Of a stretch of 11,761 bases of DNA, positions 1-6,709 are shown piece after piece; position 1 is the first letter of the stretch, and every line of letters begins with the position of its first letter. The DNA lies in assembly GCA_900546895.1 (NCBI GenBank), contig UREO01000062.1, positions 1 through 11,761 of the forward strand, written 5' to 3'. The DNA comes from an uncultured Oscillospiraceae bacterium (GTDB lineage: Bacteria > Bacillota > Clostridia > Oscillospirales > Acutalibacteraceae). The position numbers and the translations under genes are program-made. The notes under the pieces were generated by a model. The model had not been told where the DNA came from, did no database searches, and saw nothing but the letters and a program-made list of their open reading frames with translations.

Positions 1-65
1 TTTCGTCAAAACTATATCTGTCCGTACCAAATCCATTTTGCGTGCGGTACAGGAGGGATGAATAA

Positions 66-449
66 ATGACACACGAAGGGCATATGGATACCGAGCATTC
101 AACGCAGTCAACCGGTTCGGAATTTCTCCGCTGGTTTGGCCGAATGATTATTACAGCAGTCGTTCTTGCAGTCGTATCGTTTTTGACCCCGGGCTTTTCC
201 ATCCAAGGATTATGGTCATTTCTGCTTGCTGCAGTAGTCATCAGCGTGATTGACTATCTGGTGGAAAAGATGATGAAAGTGGATGCAGCTCCCTTTGGGA
301 AGGGATTGAAAGGATTTATTATATCCGCAATTATCATCTACGTCGCACAATTTTTAGTCCCCGGCATGAGCGTTTCGATTATCGGCGCCATTCTGGGAGC
401 TTTGGTCATCGGCATTGTCGATGCGGTATTTCCAGTCAGAGTCATGTAG
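66..449 (+). CDS. Small 4-TM membrane protein, phage holin family (YvlD-like)
   Basis: A 127-residue integral membrane protein. A polar N-terminus (residues 1-25) is followed by four hydrophobic segments at about 27-44, 49-66, 83-99 and 103-122. The two halves look alike: each has a hydrophobic helix ending in L-(T/V)-P-G-(F/M)-S, then a second helix ending I-(V/I)-D. This suggests a duplicated two-helix unit. The composition matches the '4 TMS phage holin superfamily' proteins found in Firmicute chromosomes (YvlD-like), whose function is unknown. There is no endolysin or other phage gene nearby, so the 'holin' name reflects family membership only. The start is supported by AGGAGG at 51-56, nine bases before the ATG. 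It is convergent with the glycosylation operon and shares its terminator, so it is probably unrelated to it. Confidence 0.85.
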   Translation: MTHEGHMDTEHSTQSTGSEFLRWFGRMIITAVVLAVVSFLTPGFSIQGLWSFLLAAVVISVIDYLVEKMMKVDAAPFGKGLKGFIISAIIIYVAQFLVPGMSVSIIGAILGALVIGIVDAVFPVRVM

Positions 450-478
450 CATGGAGCAAATCCTGAAACATTTGTAAA

Positions 479-513
479 GGAGGTCTGAAAAGCGAAACGC
501 TTTTCAGACCTCC
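479..513. terminator. Bidirectional intrinsic terminator between convergent genes
   Basis: A perfect 16-bp inverted repeat (479-494 against 498-513) encloses a 3-base AAA loop. On the plus strand it is followed by GTCTTTTGATT, a short U-rich tail, so it should terminate the holin-like gene. On the minus strand the tail (CCTTTACAAATG) is a weaker U tract. The stop codon of the minus-strand glycosyltransferase (504-506) lies inside the stem, so the final codons of that gene form part of the terminator. Confidence 0.85.
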
Positions 514-1760
514 GTCTTTTGATTCAAAAAGCAATAATAATAGCCGCGGGCATTTTTCACCTCAGCCATCCCCAGACTCCCGAAAAGCGTTTTGATACGC
601 GCATGAAGCTCCTCCGTCGGCGCGGTGCAGACAATCTGCCCACCGTCCTTCAGGATTCCTTTCAGGTCGCCGGTCAGTCCCTCCAGGTCGCCGACTTGAT
701 CCATTTCGTTTTCCAGAACGATGATGTCATAGGTTCTTGAACCGAACAGAGGCACCAGAGCGTCCATATCCGCATGCGTGCAGTATTCGCAGACGGAAGA
801 AAGGTCGGCCATGTTCTCTTCCTTTTCGGAAAGATAATATAGCCTGATATCGGACGCACCCTTTTCCTTTAATAAATTTTTGATCTGAAGCAAGGTCGCG
901 CCGCAGGACATGCCGATTCCCAGAATGTTTTTGCCGCTGCCGCCGCCGTAGTTCAGTACGGTCAGAAGCGTGTCGTCAATAAAGGCGGCCTGCCACGGAT
1001 GGACGCCGAATTTGCTGATAAACAGATTCAGATTTCTTTGCGCCAGATTATTTTTCGCATATTCCGCCTGAAAGGTCACGGAACCGAAATGATGCACAAA
1101 TGTGTCTTTTGCCAAAATGAGTTTATAACCCTTCCTGCGGATGCGGAAGCTAATGGCGTCGTCGTCATAGGCCCCGGGATTGAAATCCTCGTCAAATCCG
1201 CCCAGCTCCTTCTGCAGACTCGTGCGAAACAGGCCGGTATAGGTGACAAGCTTCATCTTCTCTTCCCAAAGACACGGGTTGCTTACGTTGTACGCCTGAG
1301 CGACTCGCTGCATTTCAGGAATCGACTGATAGGGAAGATCTACCTGCTGCCCGTTGGAGGACGCGCTGCACACGGGCACGACCATTCCGATTTTTTCGTC
1401 GGATTCCATACAGGCAATCAGGTTGTCAAGCCAGTGGGCGGTAACGACAATGTCGTTGCTCAGATTCAGGGTATATTTCCCCTCTGCGATTCTGAACCCG
1501 CAGTTAACGGCTTTGTCCACCCCGACATTTTCGGGGAAACTGATTTTTTTGCTGTTGGGCAGGCTGTTGAAGAACTCTTCCGTCCCGTCCGTGGAGCCGT
1601 TGTTGACGGTAATCAGCTCAAAATCGATATGGGAGGTATATTGGAACAGGCTTTCCACACACAGCTTCGTATAATTGAGATGGTTGTAAGCGAGCAAGAC
1701 AACGCTCACGACCGGCGTATGCCGGTCTTCCAGTTTTGTTGGTACAGGTTCCGTATTCAT
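504..1760 (-). CDS. Family 2 glycosyltransferase fused to a methyltransferase-like domain
   Basis: The protein has 418 residues from the chosen ATG. Residues 17-250 form a GT2 (GT-A) fold: VSVVLLAYNH at 18-27, NNGSTDGT at 53-60, an SND metal/nucleotide motif at 101-103, the acceptor-side stretch GGFDEDF at 187-193, and an HH pair at 223-224. Residues about 270-418 resemble a class I SAM methyltransferase fold. There is a glycine-rich GIGMSCGAT at 281-289 and a strand-loop YDIIVLENEMDQ followed by LKDGGQIVCTAP, as in the post-motif region of Methyltransf_11/12 proteins. The glycine motif is atypical, so this domain may be non-catalytic. It is the last gene of the cluster, 31 bases after rfbH. 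A longer reading from an ATG at 1826 would overlap rfbH by 35 bases and adds no conserved sequence, so 1760 is preferred, although its Shine-Dalgarno (AAGAAAG) is weak. It probably transfers a sugar to the same surface glycan. Confidence 0.82.
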   Translation of the reverse strand: MNTEPVPTKLEDRHTPVVSVVLLAYNHLNYTKLCVESLFQYTSHIDFELITVNNGSTDGTEEFFNSLPNSKKISFPENVGVDKAVNCGFRIAEGKYTLNLSNDIVVTAHWLDNLIACMESDEKIGMVVPVCSASSNGQQVDLPYQSIPEMQRVAQAYNVSNPCLWEEKMKLVTYTGLFRTSLQKELGGFDEDFNPGAYDDDAISFRIRRKGYKLILAKDTFVHHFGSVTFQAEYAKNNLAQRNLNLFISKFGVHPWQAAFIDDTLLTVLNYGGGSGKNILGIGMSCGATLLQIKNLLKEKGASDIRLYYLSEKEENMADLSSVCEYCTHADMDALVPLFGSRTYDIIVLENEMDQVGDLEGLTGDLKGILKDGGQIVCTAPTEELHARIKTLFGSLGMAEVKNARGYYYCFLNQKTEV

Positions 1761-1791
1761 CACCGCTTTCTTGTGCCGGTTCCGGCTGAAA

Positions 1792-3117
1792 TCAGGACAT
1801 AAACCGGTCGATCGTCCGGATAACATACTCGATCATTTCGTCACTCAGCCCCGGATACACGCCGATAAAAAAGGTATTGAGAAGAACATCGTCCGTGTGC
1901 TCCAGACTGCCGCAGATCCGGTGCCGGATATTCCGGTAACCGGGGTGGCGTAAAATATTCCCCGCAAACAGCATCCGCGTTTCGATCTGGTTTTCCTCCA
2001 GAAACCGGACAATGTCCCTGCGGGTAAACGCGGCTTCCTTTCTGACCGTCAGCGGCAGGGCGAACCACGAGGGGTCGGCTTTCGGCAGAGAGCGCGGCAG
2101 AAGAAAGCTGTCCCGATATTTTTCCAGCGCGCCGTACAGCCGCCGGAAATTCCGCTTCCGCTTTTCGCTGAAGGACGGCAGCTTTTTCAGCTGTTCAATC
2201 CCCATGGCACACTGAATGTCGAGCGGCTTCAGATTATAGCCAATATTGCCGTATACATATTTATGGTCGTAGCCGTACGGCAGGCTTTCATAACTGTGGT
2301 CGAACCGGTGCCCACAGGCACCGTTGGGGTCCTGCTCGCCCGTCTGGCAAAAGCAGTCCCGCCCCCAGTCGCGCAGGGACAGGGCCTGACGGTACAGGTC
2401 GAGTCGGTTGGTCAGCACCGCGCCCCCTTCCCCCATGGTGATATGGTGGGCGGCGTAAAAGCTGTAGGTCGAAAAATCGCCGAAGGTGCCGCAGAGCTTC
2501 CCGTCATAACGGGAATCCAGCGCGTCGCAGGTGTCCTCAATGACATAGAGATCATAGCGGCGCGCAAAGTCCATGACCGCGTCCATCTGCGCGGGATTGC
2601 CGAGCGTGTGGGCCAGCACAACCGCGCGGGTACGGTCCGACCGTGCGTCTTCGAGCAGACCGGCGTCCAGATTATAGGTACCCTCCTCAACATCGACAAA
2701 GACAGGGACAAGCCCGTTTTGCAGGAGGGGATTCAGCGTAGTGGGAAAGGCAAGCGCCGGGGTAATCACTTCGTCCCCCGGTCTGAGCGGATTTTCCAGC
2801 CGGGGCGAGCACAGCGCCCCGACCGCGACCAGATTGGCGGATGACCCGGAATTGACGACCAGTCCGTACCGCATTCCGGTATGGGAAAGGAACTGTGTGA
2901 GAAACTCTTTGCCCTTCGGCCCCAGCGTCAGCCAAAAGTCCAGCACGCTGTCGACCATGGCCTGCATTTCCTTTTCATCAAATACCCTGCCGGAATAATG
3001 CACCCTTGTTTTTCCCGGGACAAATGGTCTGTCCTGTTCCCTGAGCTCATAAATACGGGCGACACGGTCGAGGATTTCCTGCCGGAGCTTTTGCTCCGCT
3101 TCCATACGCTCCTCCAT
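1792..3117 (-). CDS. rfbH: CDP-4-keto-6-deoxy-D-glucose 3-dehydrase (RfbH / DdhC / E1)
   Basis: A PMP- and [2Fe-2S]-dependent dehydrase of the aspartate aminotransferase fold, 441 residues, the family's usual length. In the known pathway it removes the C-3 hydroxyl of CDP-4-keto-6-deoxyglucose, together with a reductase. Two features separate it from true aminotransferases. The PLP-lysine position is histidine (H224 in SFYAAHHITMGEGG), and four cysteines match the iron-sulfur ligands: C197, C255, C257 and C268, spaced C-X57-C-X1-C-X10-C. The characterised E1 motif is C-X57-C-X1-C-X7-C, so the last loop here is three residues longer. The ATG at 3117 follows the upstream stop by one base. A second ATG at 3105 has a better-placed GGAGG, so the true start may be there (437 residues). 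The partner reductase (DdhD/E3) is not in the window. Confidence 0.93.
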   Translation of the reverse strand: MEERMEAEQKLRQEILDRVARIYELREQDRPFVPGKTRVHYSGRVFDEKEMQAMVDSVLDFWLTLGPKGKEFLTQFLSHTGMRYGLVVNSGSSANLVAVGALCSPRLENPLRPGDEVITPALAFPTTLNPLLQNGLVPVFVDVEEGTYNLDAGLLEDARSDRTRAVVLAHTLGNPAQMDAVMDFARRYDLYVIEDTCDALDSRYDGKLCGTFGDFSTYSFYAAHHITMGEGGAVLTNRLDLYRQALSLRDWGRDCFCQTGEQDPNGACGHRFDHSYESLPYGYDHKYVYGNIGYNLKPLDIQCAMGIEQLKKLPSFSEKRKRNFRRLYGALEKYRDSFLLPRSLPKADPSWFALPLTVRKEAAFTRRDIVRFLEENQIETRMLFAGNILRHPGYRNIRHRICGSLEHTDDVLLNTFFIGVYPGLSDEMIEYVIRTIDRFMS

Positions 3118-3118
3118 A

Positions 3119-4228
3119 TCAGCCCCCCTGCATCAGCCCTGTCAGGCTGGAACACACGAACTCAATATCGTCCTCTTCCAGATTGGCCGCCGACGGCAGG
3201 GAAATTCCGCGTTTTTCCACAAGCGCGGCAACCGGGTTTTCAAAGCGCTGTTTGTAGACGGGAAACCGGCTCATCTGCGGAAATCCGGGACGCGCATGAA
3301 TATTCAGCTTCCTTAGCCCAGTAAGAATTTCGTCCCTATCCGCCGTTACCGAATCCTCCAGCAGAAGCGAAGGATAGCAGTAATTACTTCTGCAGCCCGG
3401 CTTTTCCCTGACGATTTTCAACCCTTTCACCTCTTTCAGACGGGTATCGTACCAGTTGAAAATCTGCCTTTTTTTCGCGATCAGCTCCTCCACGCGTTCC
3501 AGCTGTGCAAGGGCAAGCGACGCGGAAACATTGCTCATAACATATTCAAAGCCCAGAAGGTCCGACCAGAAAACAGCCTCGCGGTCGGTGCGGCCCATGT
3601 CTGCCAGAAGCTTTGCGCGCTGGTAGATATCCTCGTTGTCGGTCAGAAGCATGCCGCCTTCCCCGCTGACCGTCATCTTTGCGCCCTGAAAGCTGAAGCA
3701 GGCGACGTCGCCGAAGCCGCCGACCGGCTTTCCGTGGTACTGCGCGCCGATGGCGGGCGCGGCGTCCTCTATGACAAAGAGGCCGTATTCCTTCGCAATG
3801 CTCATGATCTCATCCATTTCGGCAGGGTGCCCGAACGTATGCACCAGCATGACGGCCTTTGTCTTTTTCGTAACGGCCTTTCGGATACACGCCGGATCGA
3901 TCGTCCAGGTGTCCGGGTCAATGTCCACAAAGACGCAGTCCGCGCCGGTATAAGAAACGGCATATGCCGTCGCCACCCAGCTGAAATCGGTGACAATCAC
4001 TTCGTCCCCCACTTTCAGCCCTACGGCGGCCGCGGCAAGGTGCAGCGCATGGGTGCAGCAGTGGGTCGCAATGGCATATTTGACCCCGACGTAATCCGCA
4101 AACGCTCTTTCCAGCTTTCTGATGTACCCGTCGAAATTTTCGTACCATCCGTTCCGAACCGCATCCGTGACGTAGGCCACCTCTTTTTCCGTAATGGACG
4201 GCCCCGCAAAGCTGATCTTTTTCCCCAA
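3119..4228 (-). CDS. DegT/DnrJ/EryC1/StrS family sugar aminotransferase
   Basis: A PLP-dependent nucleotide-sugar aminotransferase, 369 residues from a TTG start. It keeps the catalytic lysine (K184 in SFQGAKMTVSGEGG) and the PLP-binding aspartate in VIEDAAPAIGA (D155), unlike the adjacent rfbH product, which has histidine at the lysine position. The region after the lysine (FWSDLLGFEYVMSNVSASLA) resembles perosamine-synthase-like and other C-4 aminotransferases. The expected reaction moves an amino group from glutamate to a keto sugar. Here the acceptor could be the C-4 ketone, or the ketone of a two-carbon branch added by the ThDP enzyme of this cluster. An ATG at 4261 exists, but the TTG at 4228 has a near-perfect AAGGAGG seven bases upstream and begins at the usual family N-terminus (KKISFAGPSIT). 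The next gene downstream, rfbH, starts one base after the stop. Confidence 0.87.
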   Translation of the reverse strand: MGKKISFAGPSITEKEVAYVTDAVRNGWYENFDGYIRKLERAFADYVGVKYAIATHCCTHALHLAAAAVGLKVGDEVIVTDFSWVATAYAVSYTGADCVFVDIDPDTWTIDPACIRKAVTKKTKAVMLVHTFGHPAEMDEIMSIAKEYGLFVIEDAAPAIGAQYHGKPVGGFGDVACFSFQGAKMTVSGEGGMLLTDNEDIYQRAKLLADMGRTDREAVFWSDLLGFEYVMSNVSASLALAQLERVEELIAKKRQIFNWYDTRLKEVKGLKIVREKPGCRSNYCYPSLLLEDSVTADRDEILTGLRKLNIHARPGFPQMSRFPVYKQRFENPVAALVEKRGISLPSAANLEEDDIEFVCSSLTGLMQGG

Positions 4229-4235
4229 GGCAAAG

Positions 4236-4242
4236 CCTCCTT
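4236..4242 (-). promoter_or_regulatory. Shine-Dalgarno site fixing a TTG start
   Basis: AAGGAGG on the minus strand, starting within the TGA stop of the GNAT gene and lying seven bases before the TTG at 4228. It favours the TTG over the in-frame ATG at 4261 for the aminotransferase, and suggests translational coupling to the GNAT gene. Confidence 0.7.
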
Positions 4243-4943
4243 CAAATGGAAACGGTATCATTTTGCCGCTTCCATTTTTTGATATCGAGTTTCATCTGCA
4301 TATAATGCTTTTCCGCCCGTTGACAGCGTTTGATCTTTGTTTCCGACCAGGCTTCGCCCTGTGAGGTGAAAGCCCGGTAAAGGGGAATGTCCCCCGACGG
4401 GTCAAAGCCGTTCCTCCTGTAAAAGGTGATTGCCCGCGTATTGTCGGACAGTACGCGCAGCCGCACCTGTCGGAGCTTCAATTTGCCGAGTCCCCAGCGG
4501 ATCAGCGTATTCAGCGCAAACGTCATCATCCCCGGATACCCGATTTTCAGTCCTCGGACGACGGCGTCGATTTCACAGGAGCGTCGGCGGTAGTCAAAAG
4601 ACGAAAAGCCGATATGCCCCACCCTCGCGCCGTCCGCAGCTACAATCAGGAACAGGACCCGGTCCTTCCGCGCGATAATTCCGTTCAGCCATTTTTCGGT
4701 GCTTTCAGCGGTCGCTTCAAACCGAGCCGGGGACATATGGGAGTTTTCATTGCGCCATCCGGCAAACAGGGCGGCGCAGTCCGGAATCGCATAGCGGTAC
4801 TCCTTTGTGATGGGACGCAGGTATCCCTGCATGATTCCGTGCCGGTCATAAACGGGAAGATAGAGAAACGGCTCGTAAGGGCTGATCCGTTTGATCGCGT
4901 CCAATGTTTTTTTCACATACTTTTTATAATGGCGCATCGTCAT
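4242..4943 (-). CDS. GNAT family N-acyltransferase
   Basis: A 233-residue protein with a GNAT fold between about residues 40 and 200. Visible elements are the β4 strand RVGHIGFSSFD (107-117), a loop at 129-140 where the acetyl-CoA pyrophosphate site is expected (VRGLKIGYPGMM, a degenerate R-x-x-G-x-G/A), and the C-terminal signature N-T-R-A-I-T-F-Y-R-R-N-G-F (168-180). The extra N-terminal segment (1-40) and basic C-terminal tail (200-233) are not typical. Given the aminotransferase next door, the likely substrate is an amino deoxysugar-nucleotide, as with PseH or WecD-type enzymes. This assignment is inferred from context. The start overlaps the ThDP gene stop in an ATGA (4940-4943). A second ATG at 4937 sits better relative to GGGGAG and may be the real start. 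Confidence 0.82.
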   Translation of the reverse strand: MTMRHYKKYVKKTLDAIKRISPYEPFLYLPVYDRHGIMQGYLRPITKEYRYAIPDCAALFAGWRNENSHMSPARFEATAESTEKWLNGIIARKDRVLFLIVAADGARVGHIGFSSFDYRRRSCEIDAVVRGLKIGYPGMMTFALNTLIRWGLGKLKLRQVRLRVLSDNTRAITFYRRNGFDPSGDIPLYRAFTSQGEAWSETKIKRCQRAEKHYMQMKLDIKKWKRQNDTVSI

Positions 4944-6691
4944 TCTCTCCCCCCGCCGTCATAGAGTCTGATCAGCATATTTTCCGCAAGCTCCGTCCGC
5001 GGCAGCAGCGGCTCCTGGTCTTCAATGGGCCGGTTGACGGACAGCTTCGGCCACACCTGTGTATTCTGCTCGAGCCGGATGTCGATCAGGACGGGGTCGT
5101 TGGACTCCAGCAGGGGCCGGACGGCGAAAAGCTCTTCCAGCGTTTCCACCCGGACGCCCGCAATGCCGTAGGCCTTTGCAATTCTGCAAAAGTCCGGGGC
5201 TTCGTAATCCTTTACAGTGGCACAGAAGCGGTTTTCAAAATACTGCTCCTGAAAATGGCGGATCATCCCCAGGCAGCGGTTGTTCATAACGATGATCTTC
5301 ACGGGAATCCGGTTCCGCTTGACGGTCTCCAGCTCCTGAATGTTCATCTGCAGCCCACCGTCCCCGTTGATGGAAAGGACGGCTCCCCCGCTCCGCTTTC
5401 CAAAGCTTGCGCCGATTGCCGCCGGCAGGGAAAAGCCCATCGCTCCCATTCCCCCGGAAATCAGCATCCGCTGTCCTTTCCGAACGGTCATGGACTGCGC
5501 CGCCCACATCTGGTTCTGCCCGACGTCTAGACAAAGAATATCATTTTCCTCCGTCATGGCGGAAATCAGGGAAAGGATATAATTGGGATCCGGCATTGCC
5601 GGCTTCTCCACAAACGGGTAACGCTTCCTGTAGCCCTTGACCCGCTCGATCCACGGGCCGTAAGCATACTCCCCGGCGGGGATCTGATGGATGTGTCCGC
5701 GCATTTCTGCAAGGAACCGCCCCGCGTCCATGGCAATGGCAACCTCATTCTCTTTGACCTTCCTGCTCAGCTCATTCCCGTCGATATCCACCCGGACTAG
5801 CCGAGCCCCGCGCGCAAAGCTGCCCACGTTGGTGCCGGTCTGGCGGGTGTCCAGCCTTGTGCCGAGTGCAAGGATCAGGTCGCTGTTGGCAATGGCCAGA
5901 TTGGCGCAGCGGTTGCCGTACACACCGATCATCCCGAAATAATTGTCATGGGTGCCGTCGTATGCGTCACGCCCCATCAGCGAGCTGACCACCGGGATTC
6001 CCGTCGCCTCGGCAAAGCGGCTGAAAAGCTCCTGAGCGCCGGAAAGCCGCACCCCGCCGCCGGCCAGCAGAACCGGCCTGCGGGCGCGCCGAAAATACTC
6101 CACAACCTTTTCCGGGCTGAACGAGTCCCCCGTTTTTCCGGCTTCCTCGTATCCCTCAAGAGCGCCGGTTTCCACCTCCGCCCGCTGGACATCCATGGGG
6201 ATATCCAGTAAAACGGGACCCTTCCTGCCGGAATTGGCGATATGTACCGCCTTTTCCAGCTCATAACGGATTTTTTGGGGGTCCGTGATGCGCACGGCGT
6301 ATTTGACAACCGGCGTGACAACACTGACGATATCGGTTTCCTGAAAGCCCCTCTGCCGGATGGGAAGATTCCCCTTATATTCATAGGTATTGACCTGACC
6401 GGTCAGGTAAAGGCACGGGATGGAATCGAAATACGCGCTGCCGATCCCCGTGATCAGATTGGTAGCGCCGGGGCCGCTGGTCGCGACCGCCACGCCGATG
6501 TCGTTGCGTACTCTCGCGTAGCCCTCCGCGGCAAAAGCGGCCCCCTGCTCGTTGCAGGCGGCGATAAACCGGAGGTCGCTACGCCGGTACAGGGAATCCA
6601 CCAGATGGGTCACGGCGCCGCCCTGATAGCCGAACACATAAGTACAGCCGTATTCCGCCAAAAACTCCGCAATATAATCGGACAGTTTCAA
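4940..6691 (-). CDS. ThDP-dependent enzyme, acetolactate-synthase-like (possible YerE-type sugar-branching enzyme)
   Basis: A 583-residue enzyme with the three-domain layout of the acetolactate synthase family. The N-terminal PYR domain has the cofactor-activating glutamate (E48 in CNEQGAAFAAEGYAR) and TSGPGATN (71-78). A central FAD/DHAP-type domain spans about 195-340. The C-terminal PP domain has GDGG at 443-446 and the ThDP-motif NN at 470-471. In classical AHAS the stretch after this motif reads VRQWQ, whose Trp selects 2-ketobutyrate; here it is IRHFQ (F480). No regulatory subunit gene (ilvN/ilvH) or branched-chain amino acid gene is adjacent. It sits between rfbG and the GNAT gene of a CDP-dideoxysugar set. 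The known precedent is YerE of yersiniose biosynthesis, which adds a two-carbon unit from pyruvate to a CDP-4-keto sugar. That role is inferred here. The start is TTG, with GGAGGTGAGG at 6697-6706. Confidence 0.85.
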   Translation of the reverse strand: MKLSDYIAEFLAEYGCTYVFGYQGGAVTHLVDSLYRRSDLRFIAACNEQGAAFAAEGYARVRNDIGVAVATSGPGATNLITGIGSAYFDSIPCLYLTGQVNTYEYKGNLPIRQRGFQETDIVSVVTPVVKYAVRITDPQKIRYELEKAVHIANSGRKGPVLLDIPMDVQRAEVETGALEGYEEAGKTGDSFSPEKVVEYFRRARRPVLLAGGGVRLSGAQELFSRFAEATGIPVVSSLMGRDAYDGTHDNYFGMIGVYGNRCANLAIANSDLILALGTRLDTRQTGTNVGSFARGARLVRVDIDGNELSRKVKENEVAIAMDAGRFLAEMRGHIHQIPAGEYAYGPWIERVKGYRKRYPFVEKPAMPDPNYILSLISAMTEENDILCLDVGQNQMWAAQSMTVRKGQRMLISGGMGAMGFSLPAAIGASFGKRSGGAVLSINGDGGLQMNIQELETVKRNRIPVKIIVMNNRCLGMIRHFQEQYFENRFCATVKDYEAPDFCRIAKAYGIAGVRVETLEELFAVRPLLESNDPVLIDIRLEQNTQVWPKLSVNRPIEDQEPLLPRTELAENMLIRLYDGGGRE

Positions 6692-6696
6692 AGCAG

Positions 6697-6706
6697 CCTC
6701 ACCTCC
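6697..6706 (-). promoter_or_regulatory. Shine-Dalgarno site for the TTG start of the ThDP gene
   Basis: GGAGGTGAGG on the minus strand, ending five bases before the TTG at 6691. It lies in the 18-base gap after rfbG and supports a non-ATG start at the expected N-terminus. Confidence 0.65.
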
Positions 6707-6709
6707 CCG

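Noticed and set aside
66..449. Phage lysis cassette
   Set aside because: Only the holin-family name suggests it; there is no endolysin, tail or integrase gene, and the family is common as a chromosomal membrane protein.
1775..1786. GCCGG-TT-CCGGC inverted repeat between rfbH and the GT2 gene
   Set aside because: The arms are only five bases with a two-base centre and there is no U tract; it is too short to call a terminator or operator.
999..1802. 267-codon open frame on the plus strand opposite the GT2-methyltransferase gene
   Set aside because: It is an antisense shadow of a gene with clear GT2 motifs and has no convincing family features.
4940..6691. Housekeeping acetolactate synthase (ilvB) for branched-chain amino acids
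   Set aside because: There is no small-subunit gene or other ilv/leu gene nearby, it is embedded in a CDP-sugar operon, and the specificity tryptophan is replaced. It is not fully excluded, so no gene symbol was given.
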